The notes beneath the pieces are model-generated. The model was not told where the DNA came from. It saw nothing but the letters and a program-made list of their open reading frames with translations, and ran no database searches. A DNA stretch of 64,000 nt, from NCBI GenBank assembly GCA_028712695.1, contig JAQTQZ010000005.1:86514-150513 (forward strand). The letters run 5' to 3'. Shown piece after piece: positions 43,412-53,114 of this stretch; the first letter of the stretch is position 1, and each line of letters begins with the position of its first letter. The translations under genes and the position numbers were made by a program. The DNA is from Methylovulum sp. (lineage in GTDB: Bacteria > Pseudomonadota > Gammaproteobacteria > Methylococcales > Methylomonadaceae).

Positions 43412-44789
43412 GGCCTCCCAAAGCCAGGTAAAGGTTAATCCGGTTATTCAGCAATTGCCGCCGCACGGCAAGGTGGGCGCTCTGGGCCTCCAAGGTGCTG
43501 CGGTAGCTGTCCAGCAAGGTCAGGATTTCAATAAGGCCCTGACGGTAGGAATACACCGCCAGCTTGCGGCTTTCTTCGGTTTGCGCGACGGCCTCCTTAA
43601 GTGCTTGTTCTTGGATACGCAGCCATTGTTCCGCCGCGAGCGCCTGCTCAACTTCGCGGAACGCATTCAGCGCAGTACCCCGATAATTGTTGAGCGCCTC
43701 TGCGGTGAGCGCTTTGTGCAAACGGATGTCACCCTGCAACCGCCCTCCGGCAAAAATCGGCTGCGTTAAGCCCATCGCCAAATTCCAAGCGGCCGCGCGC
43801 GGATCGACAATGTCGGCCAATGCGGAACTGGCCATGCCGCCGTTTGCGGTCAAGGTGATGCGCGGCAATAACGCCCGTTGCGCACTGACCAGTCTAGAGT
43901 CCGCCGCGCGCAAACGCCCAAAGGCGGCAATCAGGTCAGGCCGTCGTGTCAATAATTGCGATGGCAATCCAGCCGCCAACAGGGACGGTGGTTCCGGCAA
44001 TTGCGTGGTTTTTGTTAATTTTCCTTCAGGATAGCGGCCTAGCAGAACCTCCAACCTGCGGGCGATGAGCTGCACCTGATTACGCGAATCGGCCAACCGT
44101 GCTTCGGCATTGGCCAGATCAGTCAGCACCAGACGCAAATCCAGGCCACGGGTTAAGCCGAGGCTAAACCGGCCACGCACCAATTCGACAATCGCGCGGC
44201 GATCCTTGACCGACTGTTCGGAAACTTGGACTTGGAGATTGGCCTCGGTCAATTCGAAATAGCTTTGCGCGGTGCGTGCCGCCAACGATAGCCGTGCGCC
44301 ATAAAAATCGGCGGCAACGGCGGCGGCTTCCTGCTCGGCGGCCTGCTGGGCAGCGCGTATGCGTCCCCACAGGTCGATTTCCCAACTGAGATTGAAGAAG
44401 ACGTCGAAGGCTTCATATTGGGTGGTCGCAAAGCCACTGTCTTGCCCCTGCACGCGCTGGTAACCCGGCACAAACGACAACTGCGGCAGACGTCCGGCAC
44501 CGGCAATGACCGCCGATTCGCGGGCCGCGTTGATTCGGGCCGCCGCCGCTTGCAAATCATAATTATTGTCCAACGCGGCATGCACCAATGCTGTCAACAG
44601 TGGATCGGCAAACGCCGCCACCCAGTGTTCGGCAGCGGCCTGGCCGCTAGGGCTTTCGGATTGCCAGTGGTCAGGTGTGCGGATACCGGTGTTGCTGGCG
44701 TCACGCTCCGGCAAGGTGTTGCAACTGGTTAAGGTGAGCACGAGCAGGCCGTACACGCTTCGTCGGACAGTGCAGGACAAGCGTGCCAC
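43392..44789 (-). CDS. Outer-membrane efflux lipoprotein (NodT/OprM type)
   Basis: 465 aa with a lipoprotein signal (LLVLTLTSCNTLP, lipobox Cys). Two TolC-like repeats of the outer membrane efflux family are visible (NYDLQAAAARINAARESAV in the first half, DLRLVLTDLANAEARLADSR and FREVEQALAAEQ in the second). It provides the outer-membrane channel of the pump. Only one base separates it from exbD upstream, and it overlaps the adaptor gene downstream. Confidence 0.92.
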   Translation of the reverse strand: MARLSCTVRRSVYGLLVLTLTSCNTLPERDASNTGIRTPDHWQSESPSGQAAAEHWVAAFADPLLTALVHAALDNNYDLQAAAARINAARESAVIAGAGRLPQLSFVPGYQRVQGQDSGFATTQYEAFDVFFNLSWEIDLWGRIRAAQQAAEQEAAAVAADFYGARLSLAARTAQSYFELTEANLQVQVSEQSVKDRRAIVELVRGRFSLGLTRGLDLRLVLTDLANAEARLADSRNQVQLIARRLEVLLGRYPEGKLTKTTQLPEPPSLLAAGLPSQLLTRRPDLIAAFGRLRAADSRLVSAQRALLPRITLTANGGMASSALADIVDPRAAAWNLAMGLTQPIFAGGRLQGDIRLHKALTAEALNNYRGTALNAFREVEQALAAEQWLRIQEQALKEAVAQTEESRKLAVYSYRQGLIEILTLLDSYRSTLEAQSAHLAVRRQLLNNRINLYLALGGHADAAE

Positions 44790-44790
44790 C

Positions 44791-45198
44791 TTATTGCTGT
44801 ATTGTCACAAACGATAATTTACCGATACCGGAACGTTGCGCACTGGCCATGACTTTTGCCACCGATTCAAACACCGCGCCCCGGTCGGCCTGCAATTGCA
44901 GGCTGATTTCCGGGTCTTTGTCCTGCAAGGCTTTCAGTTCCGTTTCCAAAGATTCCAATGGCACGGCACGGTCATCCAGCAAGGCCTGACCGTCAGCATT
45001 GACGCTTAAAATGGCAACGTGCTGGTCAGGTGCCGGTTCGGTCTGTTCGGTTTTTGGTAGTTTGACGCGCACCACTTGGGTCAACAGCGGGGCGGTGACG
45101 ATGAACACCACCAACAACACCAGCATCACGTCAACCAGCGGCGTAACGTTGATCTCGCTCATTTCACCCTCATCCTCATTAGGCATTTGCATGGACAT
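44791..45198 (-). CDS. exbD: ExbD, TonB-complex energising subunit
   Basis: 135 aa: a short cytoplasmic N-terminus, one TM helix with the essential Asp (INVTPLVDVMLVLLVVFIV), and a periplasmic domain ending in a Gln-rich tail. With ExbB it turns the proton gradient into TonB motion for receptor-driven uptake. The first codons overlap exbB by 20 nt; ATG 45192 is an alternative start. It is directly followed by the efflux genes. Confidence 0.93.
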   Translation of the reverse strand: MSMQMPNEDEGEMSEINVTPLVDVMLVLLVVFIVTAPLLTQVVRVKLPKTEQTEPAPDQHVAILSVNADGQALLDDRAVPLESLETELKALQDKDPEISLQLQADRGAVFESVAKVMASAQRSGIGKLSFVTIQQ

Positions 45199-45853
45199 GC
45201 CCTTTTTCCGTATGTTGGAGCAGATGGTTTTGCATTGTGCTGTGCAGGAAATCGCTGGCGAAATGGTCTAGCACAGCTAAGGACGCGCGGTTTTGACGCA
45301 GGAAAAAGTTGTATGCAAGCACAGCGGGGATAGCGACCGCAATGCCGAACGCCGTCGCAATCAGCGCCTCGCCGATGGGGCCTGCGACCACGTCCAGGCT
45401 GGCCGAACCTTTGGCGCCGATGTCCTTCAGCGCGTCCATAATGCCCCACACCGTGCCGAACAGCCCGACAAAAGGCGCGGTGCTGCCAAAACTGGCCAGC
45501 CAACCCAAACCAGATTCCATTTTGGCTTTTTCCTTTTGCAATTGCTGGCGTAAAGTGCGCTCCAGCAAGTTATGCCAGGCTTGGTATTGGTCGATGGGTA
45601 ACAATTGATGCTTAGGCAAGCTTTGCAGCGTGCCAAGCCCCGCTTGATAAATCCGTGTCGCAGGGGATTTCAACCGTAAATCGAGCAAATCATAGTTTTG
45701 TTCAACGCCAGATTGCTTGATAAAGCGGCGGTTGCGGAACGCATTCCAGACCAATTCCCCCGCCTTAAGCAGTATGACGCTCCAAGTCAACAGGGAAAAA
45801 CACCCCAGTAAACAAAAGGTGCTGTTGACGATACTTGTTTCTGACATGTCCAA
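45179..45853 (-). CDS. exbB: ExbB, TonB-complex proton channel subunit
   Basis: 224 aa with three predicted TM helices: near the N-terminus (FCLLGCFSLLTWSVILLKAG) and two C-terminal (LASFGSTAPFVGLFGTVWGI; EALIATAFGIAVAIPAVLAY). The MotA/TolQ/ExbB family signature is strong in the last two. It works with ExbD and TonB to energise the TonB-dependent receptor at 61.4-63.9 kb. It sits between the GTPase and exbD genes. Confidence 0.94.
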   Translation of the reverse strand: MDMSETSIVNSTFCLLGCFSLLTWSVILLKAGELVWNAFRNRRFIKQSGVEQNYDLLDLRLKSPATRIYQAGLGTLQSLPKHQLLPIDQYQAWHNLLERTLRQQLQKEKAKMESGLGWLASFGSTAPFVGLFGTVWGIMDALKDIGAKGSASLDVVAGPIGEALIATAFGIAVAIPAVLAYNFFLRQNRASLAVLDHFASDFLHSTMQNHLLQHTEKGHVHANA

Positions 45854-45945
45854 GGGTTATCTCCTATTCGTTATTATTGTTATCTGTTGGGTTTTATCTT
45901 AGAACGTATTTTAAAAACCGCTCGCCGCGCTTTTAAAACACATTC

Positions 45946-46530
45946 TCAGTTGCTGAGTACATGGGCTTTACGCCGCAGGATTTCCAGCACCAATTTATCG
46001 ACAACACGCAAAACCTCCGCTTTCTCCCGTGCATCAAGGCGCATCACTGGACAACTAAAGCCGTGTTCGCAGAGATATTGGTGATATTCGATGAGTAAGG
46101 TCTTCGTGTTGTTATCGTCATAGTGGGTGATTGCGATAATGGCAGGGCATTTGTTTAAATAATCTTTATGGAATTGCAGAAAATAATCCAATTCGACCAA
46201 GGGGTTGGCATGGCCGTTATCAATCATGACAACCATGCCCCCTGATCCGTTGCATAATAGGTTCGCCATAAAACTAAAACGCCGCTGCCCAGGTGTGCCG
46301 TAAAGGTGTAATTTAAAGCCATTAAGATGGACAATGCCATATTCCATCGCCACAGTGGTTGAGGGCTTACGGCGCAAAGCTTCGGCTTCTCTCGCCTTCA
46401 CTTCCGTACCCACAACGGGCACTTCGCTGATGGCATTAATGCAGGTGGTTTTGCCCGACCCCACATTGCCGACAAAAACAATCTTAAGAACATTTGGCGA
46501 TTCATTAGACATCATCCAGACCGCCCCCAT
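45946..46530 (-). CDS. Small GTPase (P-loop, MglA/Gtr-like ATP_bind_1 type)
   Basis: 194 aa from ATG 46530, which overlaps the tonB stop (TGATG); ATG 46515 is an alternative and the track's GTG start is not needed. It has a Walker A/G1 motif (GNVGSGKTT), a switch/G3-like HLYGTPGQRRF and a G4-like THYDD in place of NKxD. Its resemblance is to small bacterial GTPases that act as polarity or signalling switches. No partner (roadblock protein or GAP) adjoins. Occurrence between tonB and exbB is unusual; it might gate assembly or activity of the TonB motor, which is inference. Confidence 0.8.
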   Translation of the reverse strand: MGAVWMMSNESPNVLKIVFVGNVGSGKTTCINAISEVPVVGTEVKAREAEALRRKPSTTVAMEYGIVHLNGFKLHLYGTPGQRRFSFMANLLCNGSGGMVVMIDNGHANPLVELDYFLQFHKDYLNKCPAIIAITHYDDNNTKTLLIEYHQYLCEHGFSCPVMRLDAREKAEVLRVVDKLVLEILRRKAHVLSN

Positions 46531-47306
46531 CACTCCAACGCAAATTCAATCGGCACATTCACCCAACTGGCAACCGTGGCGTCACCATGCTTGCCAGGTA
46601 CAAACCGCCATTGCCTGACGGCTTTCAGCGCCGATTCATCTAGCACCTCGTGGCCACTGCTCCGTTGCACTGACAACTCGCCGCAACGCCCATCCGCCGT
46701 GACATAAACCCGCAATACCACCCGCCCTTCCCAATGCCGTTGCCGGGCCATGCGCGGATAATCGGGTTTAGGGTTGTTTAGATAATCCGCATTGGCATTG
46801 GCGGGACTGTCTTTAGCCATCGGGCTGGTTGGCGCTTTGCTCGGCGTTTGTACGGCAGGCGCAGGCGCAACCGGGGCGGGTTGGCTGGTGGACACCGCTT
46901 CCTGAGGCGTGGTTTCCGCTGGCTTAATTTCAGGTTTTACATATTTTTTTTTGATTTCGCTTTTAGCTTTCGGCTTAAGCTTGGCTTTTGGCTTAGCTTT
47001 AGGCTTTTCCGCCAGCGGCTTGCTTTTGGGTTTGGGTGGCGCAGGTGGCGTAACCGTCTCGGCGGGTGCGCTAACATTGGGTGCGGCCAATGCAATATCA
47101 ATCATCGGTAAAGGTATTGCTTCAATCACCGGCGGCGGTGCCGGACGGTTCAAATACCAAATTAACAGCACGCCATGCAGCACGGCAGTCAATGCCGCCG
47201 CTACCGCGACAACAAACGGCCGTCCCCAATCCTCAGACATGACTAAATTTTCAAAAGGCAAACGGGCAGGCTCCGGCTGTGCCGGTTTAACAAAAAAAAC
47301 CTTCAT
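46530..47306 (-). CDS. tonB: TonB energy-transducing protein
   Basis: 258 aa from ATG 47306, where the preceding small gene's stop overlaps (ATGA); the track start is 30 codons further up. It has one N-terminal TM helix (PFVVAVAAALTAVLHGVLLIWYL), a long Pro/Lys-rich periplasmic spacer (PKPKSKPLAEKPKAKPKAK), and a C-terminal TonB domain (DYPRMARQRHWEGRVVLRVY, then SALKAVRQWRFVP). It transfers energy to TonB-dependent receptors, presumably the receptor of this locus. Confidence 0.94.
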   Translation of the reverse strand: MKVFFVKPAQPEPARLPFENLVMSEDWGRPFVVAVAAALTAVLHGVLLIWYLNRPAPPPVIEAIPLPMIDIALAAPNVSAPAETVTPPAPPKPKSKPLAEKPKAKPKAKLKPKAKSEIKKKYVKPEIKPAETTPQEAVSTSQPAPVAPAPAVQTPSKAPTSPMAKDSPANANADYLNNPKPDYPRMARQRHWEGRVVLRVYVTADGRCGELSVQRSSGHEVLDESALKAVRQWRFVPGKHGDATVASWVNVPIEFALE

Positions 47307-47533
47307 TTTCCCGCTTCGGACAGATCGAACGGGGTATGTGCAGCATCCAAACGCGCCTCTAATCTGGCAACCTGTTGTTTTAGGGTCTCCAAGCAACGTT
47401 GGTTGCCATCAAGCTGAGACTCCAAATGCTCGAAATGGATCTGGAAGTAACGCACCGCCGGAAATTTGGGTTTGCTGAATTCCATATCGGCCGTACTTGG
47501 GCTTTTCTGAGATCGATGTTGATTAGCTGTCAT
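47303..47533 (-). CDS. Small coiled-coil protein upstream of tonB
   Basis: 76 aa whose stop overlaps the tonB start by 4 nt, so it is the first gene of the tonB operon. A heptad-like helix is visible (HFEHLESQLDGNQRCLETLK followed by QQVARLEARLD). No signal peptide or recognised domain. The overlap with tonB makes it likely real despite its size; function unknown. Confidence 0.6.
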   Translation of the reverse strand: MTANQHRSQKSPSTADMEFSKPKFPAVRYFQIHFEHLESQLDGNQRCLETLKQQVARLEARLDAAHTPFDLSEAGK

Positions 47534-47872
47534 GACGTTATCTTTTAAATTTGTTCGCGAATTGACCAGATAAATATTAATATTTCTTGCCTACATTGGA
47601 TAAGACGGCTGAGCAGGAAAAAACCACACCCCACAATTTAAAAAATTTTCAGCATGCCTTTGTCAGCAATGTTCCGCTGCCTAGGCCAACGTCCAATGCT
47701 AAAGTGTTGGCAGGGGTTTTCCGGAAAGCGCATCAGGGAAACCGCTTGAATACCGACGAAAGCCCGCTTACAAACGGTCTTGATTTATAAAGGCGGTGCT
47801 AGAAAAGTGAGGCAAATGGCGCGGCGGGAAATGGAAAGTCCCGCTAGTGGGTTGATAGCACCGGACGCCCCA
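47534..47872. other. Intergenic region between fecR-like gene and tonB operon
   Basis: About 340 bp. It probably carries the leftward promoter of the tonB operon. The 67-codon plus-strand ORF here (47587-47790) is antisense to both neighbours and has no recognisable family. I see no clear -10/-35 pair or strong hairpin. Confidence 0.4.
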
Positions 47873-48856
47873 TCAACCGATGATGACCAGCCAATCGGTC
47901 AAATGGGTGAATTTAACGGCTAAGGTATTTTCCAAGGTCTCCAAAATATGTGCGGGATCGTGCAGGTTGATGCGGCCATTGATCTTGAATTGGCGCAGGC
48001 TGCCATCCCTAAAAATAACAACGCCGTTCCGATAACGCTGGATTTGTTCAATGACATCGGCCAGTGCCATATCCTGAAAAACAAGATAACCATCAATCCA
48101 GGAAGTGGTCAGTTTGGTATCTAACCGATTGGTTTTACTAAACCCCGCCCTATTGACCGAGACACCGTCACGGTCATGTAGCAATACCGATTCTTCGGTG
48201 CGCTCAGCGTTGCTTACCCGCACGTTGCCGGACAGCACTTTAACTTCATCGCTATTGTGTTTTTCATAGACGAAAAAGCGCGTGCCCAATACGCGGGTCG
48301 TGGAATGGTCGCCGTAAACAATAAAAGGCCGATGGGCATCGGGTTTAACATCAAAAAAGGCTTCGCCCCGCAAAAGCTCAACTGTCCGCTGCTTATCCCC
48401 CATAGCAACCTTAATGGCGCTGTTGGTGTTCAGCATCACATAAGAACCATCTTCGAGGCGTACGGTTTGTTGTTTACCTATACCGGTTGCGTAATCGGCT
48501 TGGAATAAAACCGCTATGTCCGTGCGGAACACGAAGACTAAGGCCAAACAGGCGGCCATGAGCAACGGCAATTGAAAACGGCAATGCCCCGCCCAACCTT
48601 TTTTAGTGGATGTTTTTTTTTCCGCTTCGCCCAACGCCTGCTTAAGCTGGGTATCACCCCAAAGCAGGCAGATTTCATCAAACGCTTGTTGATGGGCTGG
48701 CGTTTGCCGCAGCCAATCGGCAAACGTCGCCTTTTCTTCACGGCTGACATCACTAGCGCGCAGTCTGGCGAACCAGGCCACCGCTTGCTCATCAATCAGT
48801 TCTTCAAGCTCGGATTGGCTTGGTTGACTCTCGTTGGTTTGCTTCATAACGCTCAT
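47873..48856 (-). CDS. FecR-type anti-sigma factor / transmembrane sensor
   Basis: 327 aa. N-terminal cytoplasmic anti-sigma region with the DUF4880 pattern (EQAVAWFARLRASDVSREEK), a TM helix (LPLLMAACLALVFVF), the FecR domain (TVRLEDGSYVMLNTNSAIKV, LLRGEAFFDV) and a C-terminal DUF4974-like STN-interacting region (LADVIEQIQRYRNGVVIF). It relays the signal from the receptor's N-terminal domain to a cytoplasmic ECF sigma. The likely partner sigma lies at 53.6 kb on the opposite strand, separated by the acylase and exporter genes, whereas fecI and fecR are normally adjacent. Confidence 0.92.
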   Translation of the reverse strand: MSVMKQTNESQPSQSELEELIDEQAVAWFARLRASDVSREEKATFADWLRQTPAHQQAFDEICLLWGDTQLKQALGEAEKKTSTKKGWAGHCRFQLPLLMAACLALVFVFRTDIAVLFQADYATGIGKQQTVRLEDGSYVMLNTNSAIKVAMGDKQRTVELLRGEAFFDVKPDAHRPFIVYGDHSTTRVLGTRFFVYEKHNSDEVKVLSGNVRVSNAERTEESVLLHDRDGVSVNRAGFSKTNRLDTKLTTSWIDGYLVFQDMALADVIEQIQRYRNGVVIFRDGSLRQFKINGRINLHDPAHILETLENTLAVKFTHLTDWLVIIG

Positions 48857-49017
48857 GGTAGATAATTTACAACTAATATAATGACGATTGCCGATGCAAT
48901 TTGGCTCATGTCAGCCTGATGAGTCAAGTGATTTTGTATGTTATTAAATTCTAATATTACACTTAGATTAATTATCCTCACTCAGGACACCAACTCAGGC
49001 ATCTTAGCCTAGCCGGT

Positions 49018-51408
49018 TTATTTACCGGGCTTTAACACCAGCTTGTGTTCGGCTTCACCTACCTGCAAACCGATAGGCAAGCCTTTCACCCAATAGCGTT
49101 GCTGATCCCGGTAATTAGGCGATAAAGGATGCGCGGATTGGCCGTCAGGCATGTGCAGTATGCCCTCGTCAAGATGGGCGGGTGACACCACCAGCCGTTC
49201 ACCCGCCCCAAAATGCGGCCCTGCAACCCGCACACACGCGCTGCAACCGGCCAGCTCATCTTCCGGCATATTCAGCAAGTAACCCAGCAATGGTAAGGAT
49301 TTGGCGAAAGGATGCGCGAATTGCGCCTTGTTGACGTTGCCCCAAGTCAGCTCCGGCAATTTTATGTCGGGATACTCCGCTTTCAGCTGTTGCGCACTGT
49401 CCGTTAACTGGCCCAGGATAAACGCATCCCAGTTTTGATAATGCAAAGGGTCTGGAAGCAGCTCCGGCAGTTTTTCCGTCAGCATGGCTTGCAAGGGCGT
49501 GTCGATATAGGTCCAGGAATACTCGAAGCCTTTATCGGCATCCTGGCAGGCGGCGACAAACGGGGTAAACACAGTTTCAGCCAGGCGCTGCCGGAACCGT
49601 TGCAACAGGGCGAATCCCAGGCTGTCCGTATCCGCCCTGCCGTTCCAGGCCAACAAATAGTCGCGCAGCTCACGCAATTCCGGTCGTTGGGCAATCCGTT
49701 CGGGCGACAGGACATTTAACGCCAACTGCTGGTAAAACGCATGGAATTCGCTTTCAGTATCCAGTTGCAAGGCAAACAGCGACCACTCGTTAATTTCCGG
49801 CATCTGCTTAAGCCGCTGGGAGATCCGGTAAGCACGGTAGCCGTTGGCGAATTGATGACCGATGAGGTAGGGATACTGTTTGCCGAGGCGGCGGTCATTG
49901 GCCGACACCAGCAGGCCTTCGGTAGGGTTGATTTGCCGTGGCAGTGCCTGCGGCTCGACATAACCGTCCCAGCCTACCGCACCGTCAGCCCAAGAGCGGC
50001 TGACCAAGCCGTCACCACCGAAGCGCTTGGGGATGCGGCCCATAACCGTCCAGGCGATACGACCGCCATCGTCGGCGACTAAAAAATTCAACTGCGGCCC
50101 GCCAGTGCGGTTAACGGTGGTCAAGGCCTGTTCCAAAGTTTCGGCTTGCTCCACATCCATTAAACCGAGGTTGACGACATCATCATCCAGCGCCGTCCAA
50201 TGCACGGCAACCGGCTTGCCTAACAAAGGGTCAGGCGCAACCGGCCCCCAAACAGTCCGCCTGACATCAAGTTGCTGCTGCCCGGCATTTTTGATGTTGA
50301 CCGTTTCAGTGCCGTGTTCAAAACGTAACCATTGATCCTTAAACCGGTATTCATCGGCGTTATCGGGGTTGATTTCAAGGCTCACCAGATCCAAGAAATC
50401 GCCGGACAAATTAGTGCTGCCCCAGGCCAGGCGCTTGGTGCTACCGGCAACCAACAACGGTACGCCCGGTAGTGTCACGCCTGCGGCATGGATGTCGCCA
50501 TAATCCAGTTCCGCCCGATACCAAACATTGGGTACGGTGATGCCCAAGTGCATGTCATTGGCTAGGATTGCCCGCCCATCCTGCGTTTTTGCGCCGCTGA
50601 CCGCCCAAGCATTGGAGCCGACGGCGAAATCCCTCAAACGCACGGCGGTCGCCAACTTTTCAGGCGTTTGGACACGCTGCTTAAGCGCTTTTTTAAGTGA
50701 TGTGACGGGAATGGCGCGGGCAGGCCGTAACGAGGGGCTGGCGTTGGTCAGGCGGTCGGTGAAATAGTCGGTGTCAGGCGTGAGGAAAGCCACAATATCT
50801 GCGGGCAGGCTTTTGTCCATGACGCTGACCATGCGCTCTTCCTGTTCCGCCCAGCCAGTCAGGATATTGAACATGCCCAGTATCACCAGCAGGCTGTCTT
50901 CAGCCCGCCACGGCGCGGGCCGGTAGTTCAGCACGGTGAACTCGAAAGGCAGCGTTTGCGCTTGTCCGATGTAACTGTTGACACCTTCCGCATACGCGTC
51001 AAGGTAGCGCCGGTGCTGTTGTGGCAGCTTTGCCAACGCGGCTTTGGCAACCCGATGGAAACCGTAAGTCCTGGCGTTGATGTCACTATTAGCGGCAACC
51101 TCGCCGAACAGTTCCGCCAGTTGTCCGGCATTTTTGCGGCGCATCAGATCCATCTGGAACAGGCGGTCACGGGCGCTGACGTAACCGAGCGCACGCACGG
51201 CGTCGGCGCGATTACGCGCAGTGATTAACGGTATGCCGTGCCGGTCGGAAGTCACCGTGACGGGCGCGGACAGCGTGCTGACGACAAACTCGCCGCTTAA
51301 CGGCGGGACAGACTGTTGCCAAACCAGCAAACAAATGCCAATGCCGGTAATTAATAAAGCCAGCAATGCAAACAATGAATAAAAAAAGACACGGCGGATT
51401 TGTTGCAT
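49018..51408 (-). CDS. PvdQ-like penicillin-acylase family Ntn hydrolase
   Basis: 796 aa from ATG 51408; the track's longer start is a TTG. An N-terminal membrane anchor or signal (FYSLFALLALLITGIGICLLVW) sends it to the periplasm. Ntn-hydrolase chemistry is indicated by the autocleavage site before the nucleophilic Ser in AVGSNAWAVSG, and the family context (LANDMHLGITVPNVWYRAEL) follows. An acyl-binding alpha chain precedes that site. In pyoverdine synthesis PvdQ removes the fatty acid from the precursor in the periplasm. Because NRPS 1 begins with a FAAL, the same deacylation is expected here, so the secreted molecule may lack its lipid tail. Acyl-homoserine-lactone hydrolysis is the other known activity in the family. 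It follows the exporter gene closely. Confidence 0.88.
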   Translation of the reverse strand: MQQIRRVFFYSLFALLALLITGIGICLLVWQQSVPPLSGEFVVSTLSAPVTVTSDRHGIPLITARNRADAVRALGYVSARDRLFQMDLMRRKNAGQLAELFGEVAANSDINARTYGFHRVAKAALAKLPQQHRRYLDAYAEGVNSYIGQAQTLPFEFTVLNYRPAPWRAEDSLLVILGMFNILTGWAEQEERMVSVMDKSLPADIVAFLTPDTDYFTDRLTNASPSLRPARAIPVTSLKKALKQRVQTPEKLATAVRLRDFAVGSNAWAVSGAKTQDGRAILANDMHLGITVPNVWYRAELDYGDIHAAGVTLPGVPLLVAGSTKRLAWGSTNLSGDFLDLVSLEINPDNADEYRFKDQWLRFEHGTETVNIKNAGQQQLDVRRTVWGPVAPDPLLGKPVAVHWTALDDDVVNLGLMDVEQAETLEQALTTVNRTGGPQLNFLVADDGGRIAWTVMGRIPKRFGGDGLVSRSWADGAVGWDGYVEPQALPRQINPTEGLLVSANDRRLGKQYPYLIGHQFANGYRAYRISQRLKQMPEINEWSLFALQLDTESEFHAFYQQLALNVLSPERIAQRPELRELRDYLLAWNGRADTDSLGFALLQRFRQRLAETVFTPFVAACQDADKGFEYSWTYIDTPLQAMLTEKLPELLPDPLHYQNWDAFILGQLTDSAQQLKAEYPDIKLPELTWGNVNKAQFAHPFAKSLPLLGYLLNMPEDELAGCSACVRVAGPHFGAGERLVVSPAHLDEGILHMPDGQSAHPLSPNYRDQQRYWVKGLPIGLQVGEAEHKLVLKPGK

Positions 51409-51449
51409 AATTTTAACTGCGTTGGAACGATAAAAGGTATGGGCGTAAC

Positions 51450-53114
51450 TTACGCCACATCCCAAACCCGCGCATCGGTTTTAAGGTTAACCGCCGGATA
51501 ATCGATGGTTTTAATCTGGCCTTCCTCAAGCTTGATGCAACGGTCTGCCAAATGAAAATACCGGTCATCATGGGTGATCGCCAACACGGTTTTCCGGTTG
51601 GCTTTTAAGGCCGGCAACAATTCCGTGTAGAACAGTTCCTTAAACTCAGGATCCTGGTCGGCGGCCCATTCGTCAAACACATAAAAAGGCCGGTCTTCCA
51701 GATAAGCAACCAGCAACGCCAGACGCTTGCGCTGGCCTTGGGACAGATCCAACGTGGAAAACTTGCCATTATCAATACTGACTTTATGGCTTAAATGCAA
51801 GCGCTCCAGAAAGTCGATTGCCTGTGCATTCACTTTATCGGCATTGAAACCGAACAAATCATCAAACAAATAAAAATCTGAAAAAACCACCGAAAAATTT
51901 TGCAGGTAGGCCGCCCTATTCTCATCCGTGACCGTTTCGCCATTCAACCGGATAACGCCTTGCTCAGGACTGTAAAGCCCTATCAGCAGCATCGCCAAGG
52001 TCGTTTTACCACTGCCGTTGCCGCCGACCAAAAACACCAATTCACCCGGTTTAAACTCCAGGTTGACAGGCCCCAGCGTAAAGTTACGGTTTTCTTTTTC
52101 CCTATGGAAACTGTGCGTCAGGTTTTGTAAGGAAAGGCTGTGGAATGTTGACCACCGTTCCGGCTGCTTAACCCTATCGGCTTGCTGTATTTGCAGCCTT
52201 AAAGACGCACCCAGTTTTTCAACCTGCCGTAAAGCGATACCGGCACGGCCAAATACCGGCAGGCTATTGGTCAATACCGACAACGGCGACATCATGAATA
52301 AAAAAACCAGCGTATAACCCCGGATGACATCTTGGCTAAGGTGTTGCCAAAGCGGAAACACGCACAGGATCAAGCCAATGGTGGCGTAATACAGCAAATT
52401 CACCCATTGGCTAGACAGCATATAAAAGGTCAAACCGGACAGCGAATGGCGGCGGTAAGACTCCGCGCTGGCAGCCAACGAATGCTCCATGAAATCGCCG
52501 CTGCGGGCACTGTGTAATTTCAGCTCTTTTATGCCTTCGGTCAGTGCACGGAAACTTCTGTTCAGGTTGTCATACTCGGCGCGCGCACGTTCCATCGATT
52601 TTTTGGGTTTTTCTTTCAGCACAATAAAACTCAACACCCCAAACAGGATGATCCCGCCCAAAATCAAAGCCAACTGCCATGACAACCAGCCTAGATAAGC
52701 CATGCAACCGCTCACTACCGCCGTATTGATACATAAAACCGGCAATAGTTGGTAAGCGCCAGCAATGGCGACAATATCCTCGGTCAAGTTAGCCAACAAT
52801 GCCGGTCTGCCCAATTTCTGCAAATAAGGATAGGGGGCGGCCAAAATTAACCGGCTAATTTGTAGACGCAGCTCATAAGTGGCTTTTTCGCTGAGCCTGT
52901 TAATCAGGTAGAAAGACGACGATGCGCTCAGCAAAACCATTGCGCATAAACCGGCAAATTTCCAAAGCAATGTGGCCTGCTCGAAATGACCTGATAATGC
53001 TGAATTGATCAGGGCAATCAACGATGCGCTGCTTAAACCGCTGGCAATGCCAGCAGCTATTGCCGCAAGAAAAATAAGCCACGATGAACGCCATAAAAAA
53101 CCGAACATAGTCAT
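51450..53114 (-). CDS. PvdE/SyrD-like ABC exporter of cyclic or lipopeptide type
   Basis: 554 aa, a fused TM-ATPase half-transporter. About six TM helices occupy residues 1-310. The ATPase domain has Walker A GGNGSGKTT, signature LSQGQRKRLALL and Walker B FYVFDEWAADQDP. Start ATG 53114 follows AAGGAATAA. The length and DEW-type Walker B region fit the cyclic-peptide exporter subfamily that moves acylated pyoverdine precursor from cytoplasm to periplasm. The acylase gene follows in the same direction, so export and deacylation are co-expressed. Confidence 0.92.
   Translation of the reverse strand: MTMFGFLWRSSWLIFLAAIAAGIASGLSSASLIALINSALSGHFEQATLLWKFAGLCAMVLLSASSSFYLINRLSEKATYELRLQISRLILAAPYPYLQKLGRPALLANLTEDIVAIAGAYQLLPVLCINTAVVSGCMAYLGWLSWQLALILGGIILFGVLSFIVLKEKPKKSMERARAEYDNLNRSFRALTEGIKELKLHSARSGDFMEHSLAASAESYRRHSLSGLTFYMLSSQWVNLLYYATIGLILCVFPLWQHLSQDVIRGYTLVFLFMMSPLSVLTNSLPVFGRAGIALRQVEKLGASLRLQIQQADRVKQPERWSTFHSLSLQNLTHSFHREKENRNFTLGPVNLEFKPGELVFLVGGNGSGKTTLAMLLIGLYSPEQGVIRLNGETVTDENRAAYLQNFSVVFSDFYLFDDLFGFNADKVNAQAIDFLERLHLSHKVSIDNGKFSTLDLSQGQRKRLALLVAYLEDRPFYVFDEWAADQDPEFKELFYTELLPALKANRKTVLAITHDDRYFHLADRCIKLEEGQIKTIDYPAVNLKTDARVWDVA

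Noticed and set aside
47587-47790. 67-aa plus-strand ORF
   Set aside because: It is antisense to both neighbours, with no recognisable family, and the region is more plausibly a promoter.
51409-51465. Longer acylase N-terminus (TTG start)
   Set aside because: The extension overlaps the exporter stop and hides the natural membrane anchor at ATG 51408.
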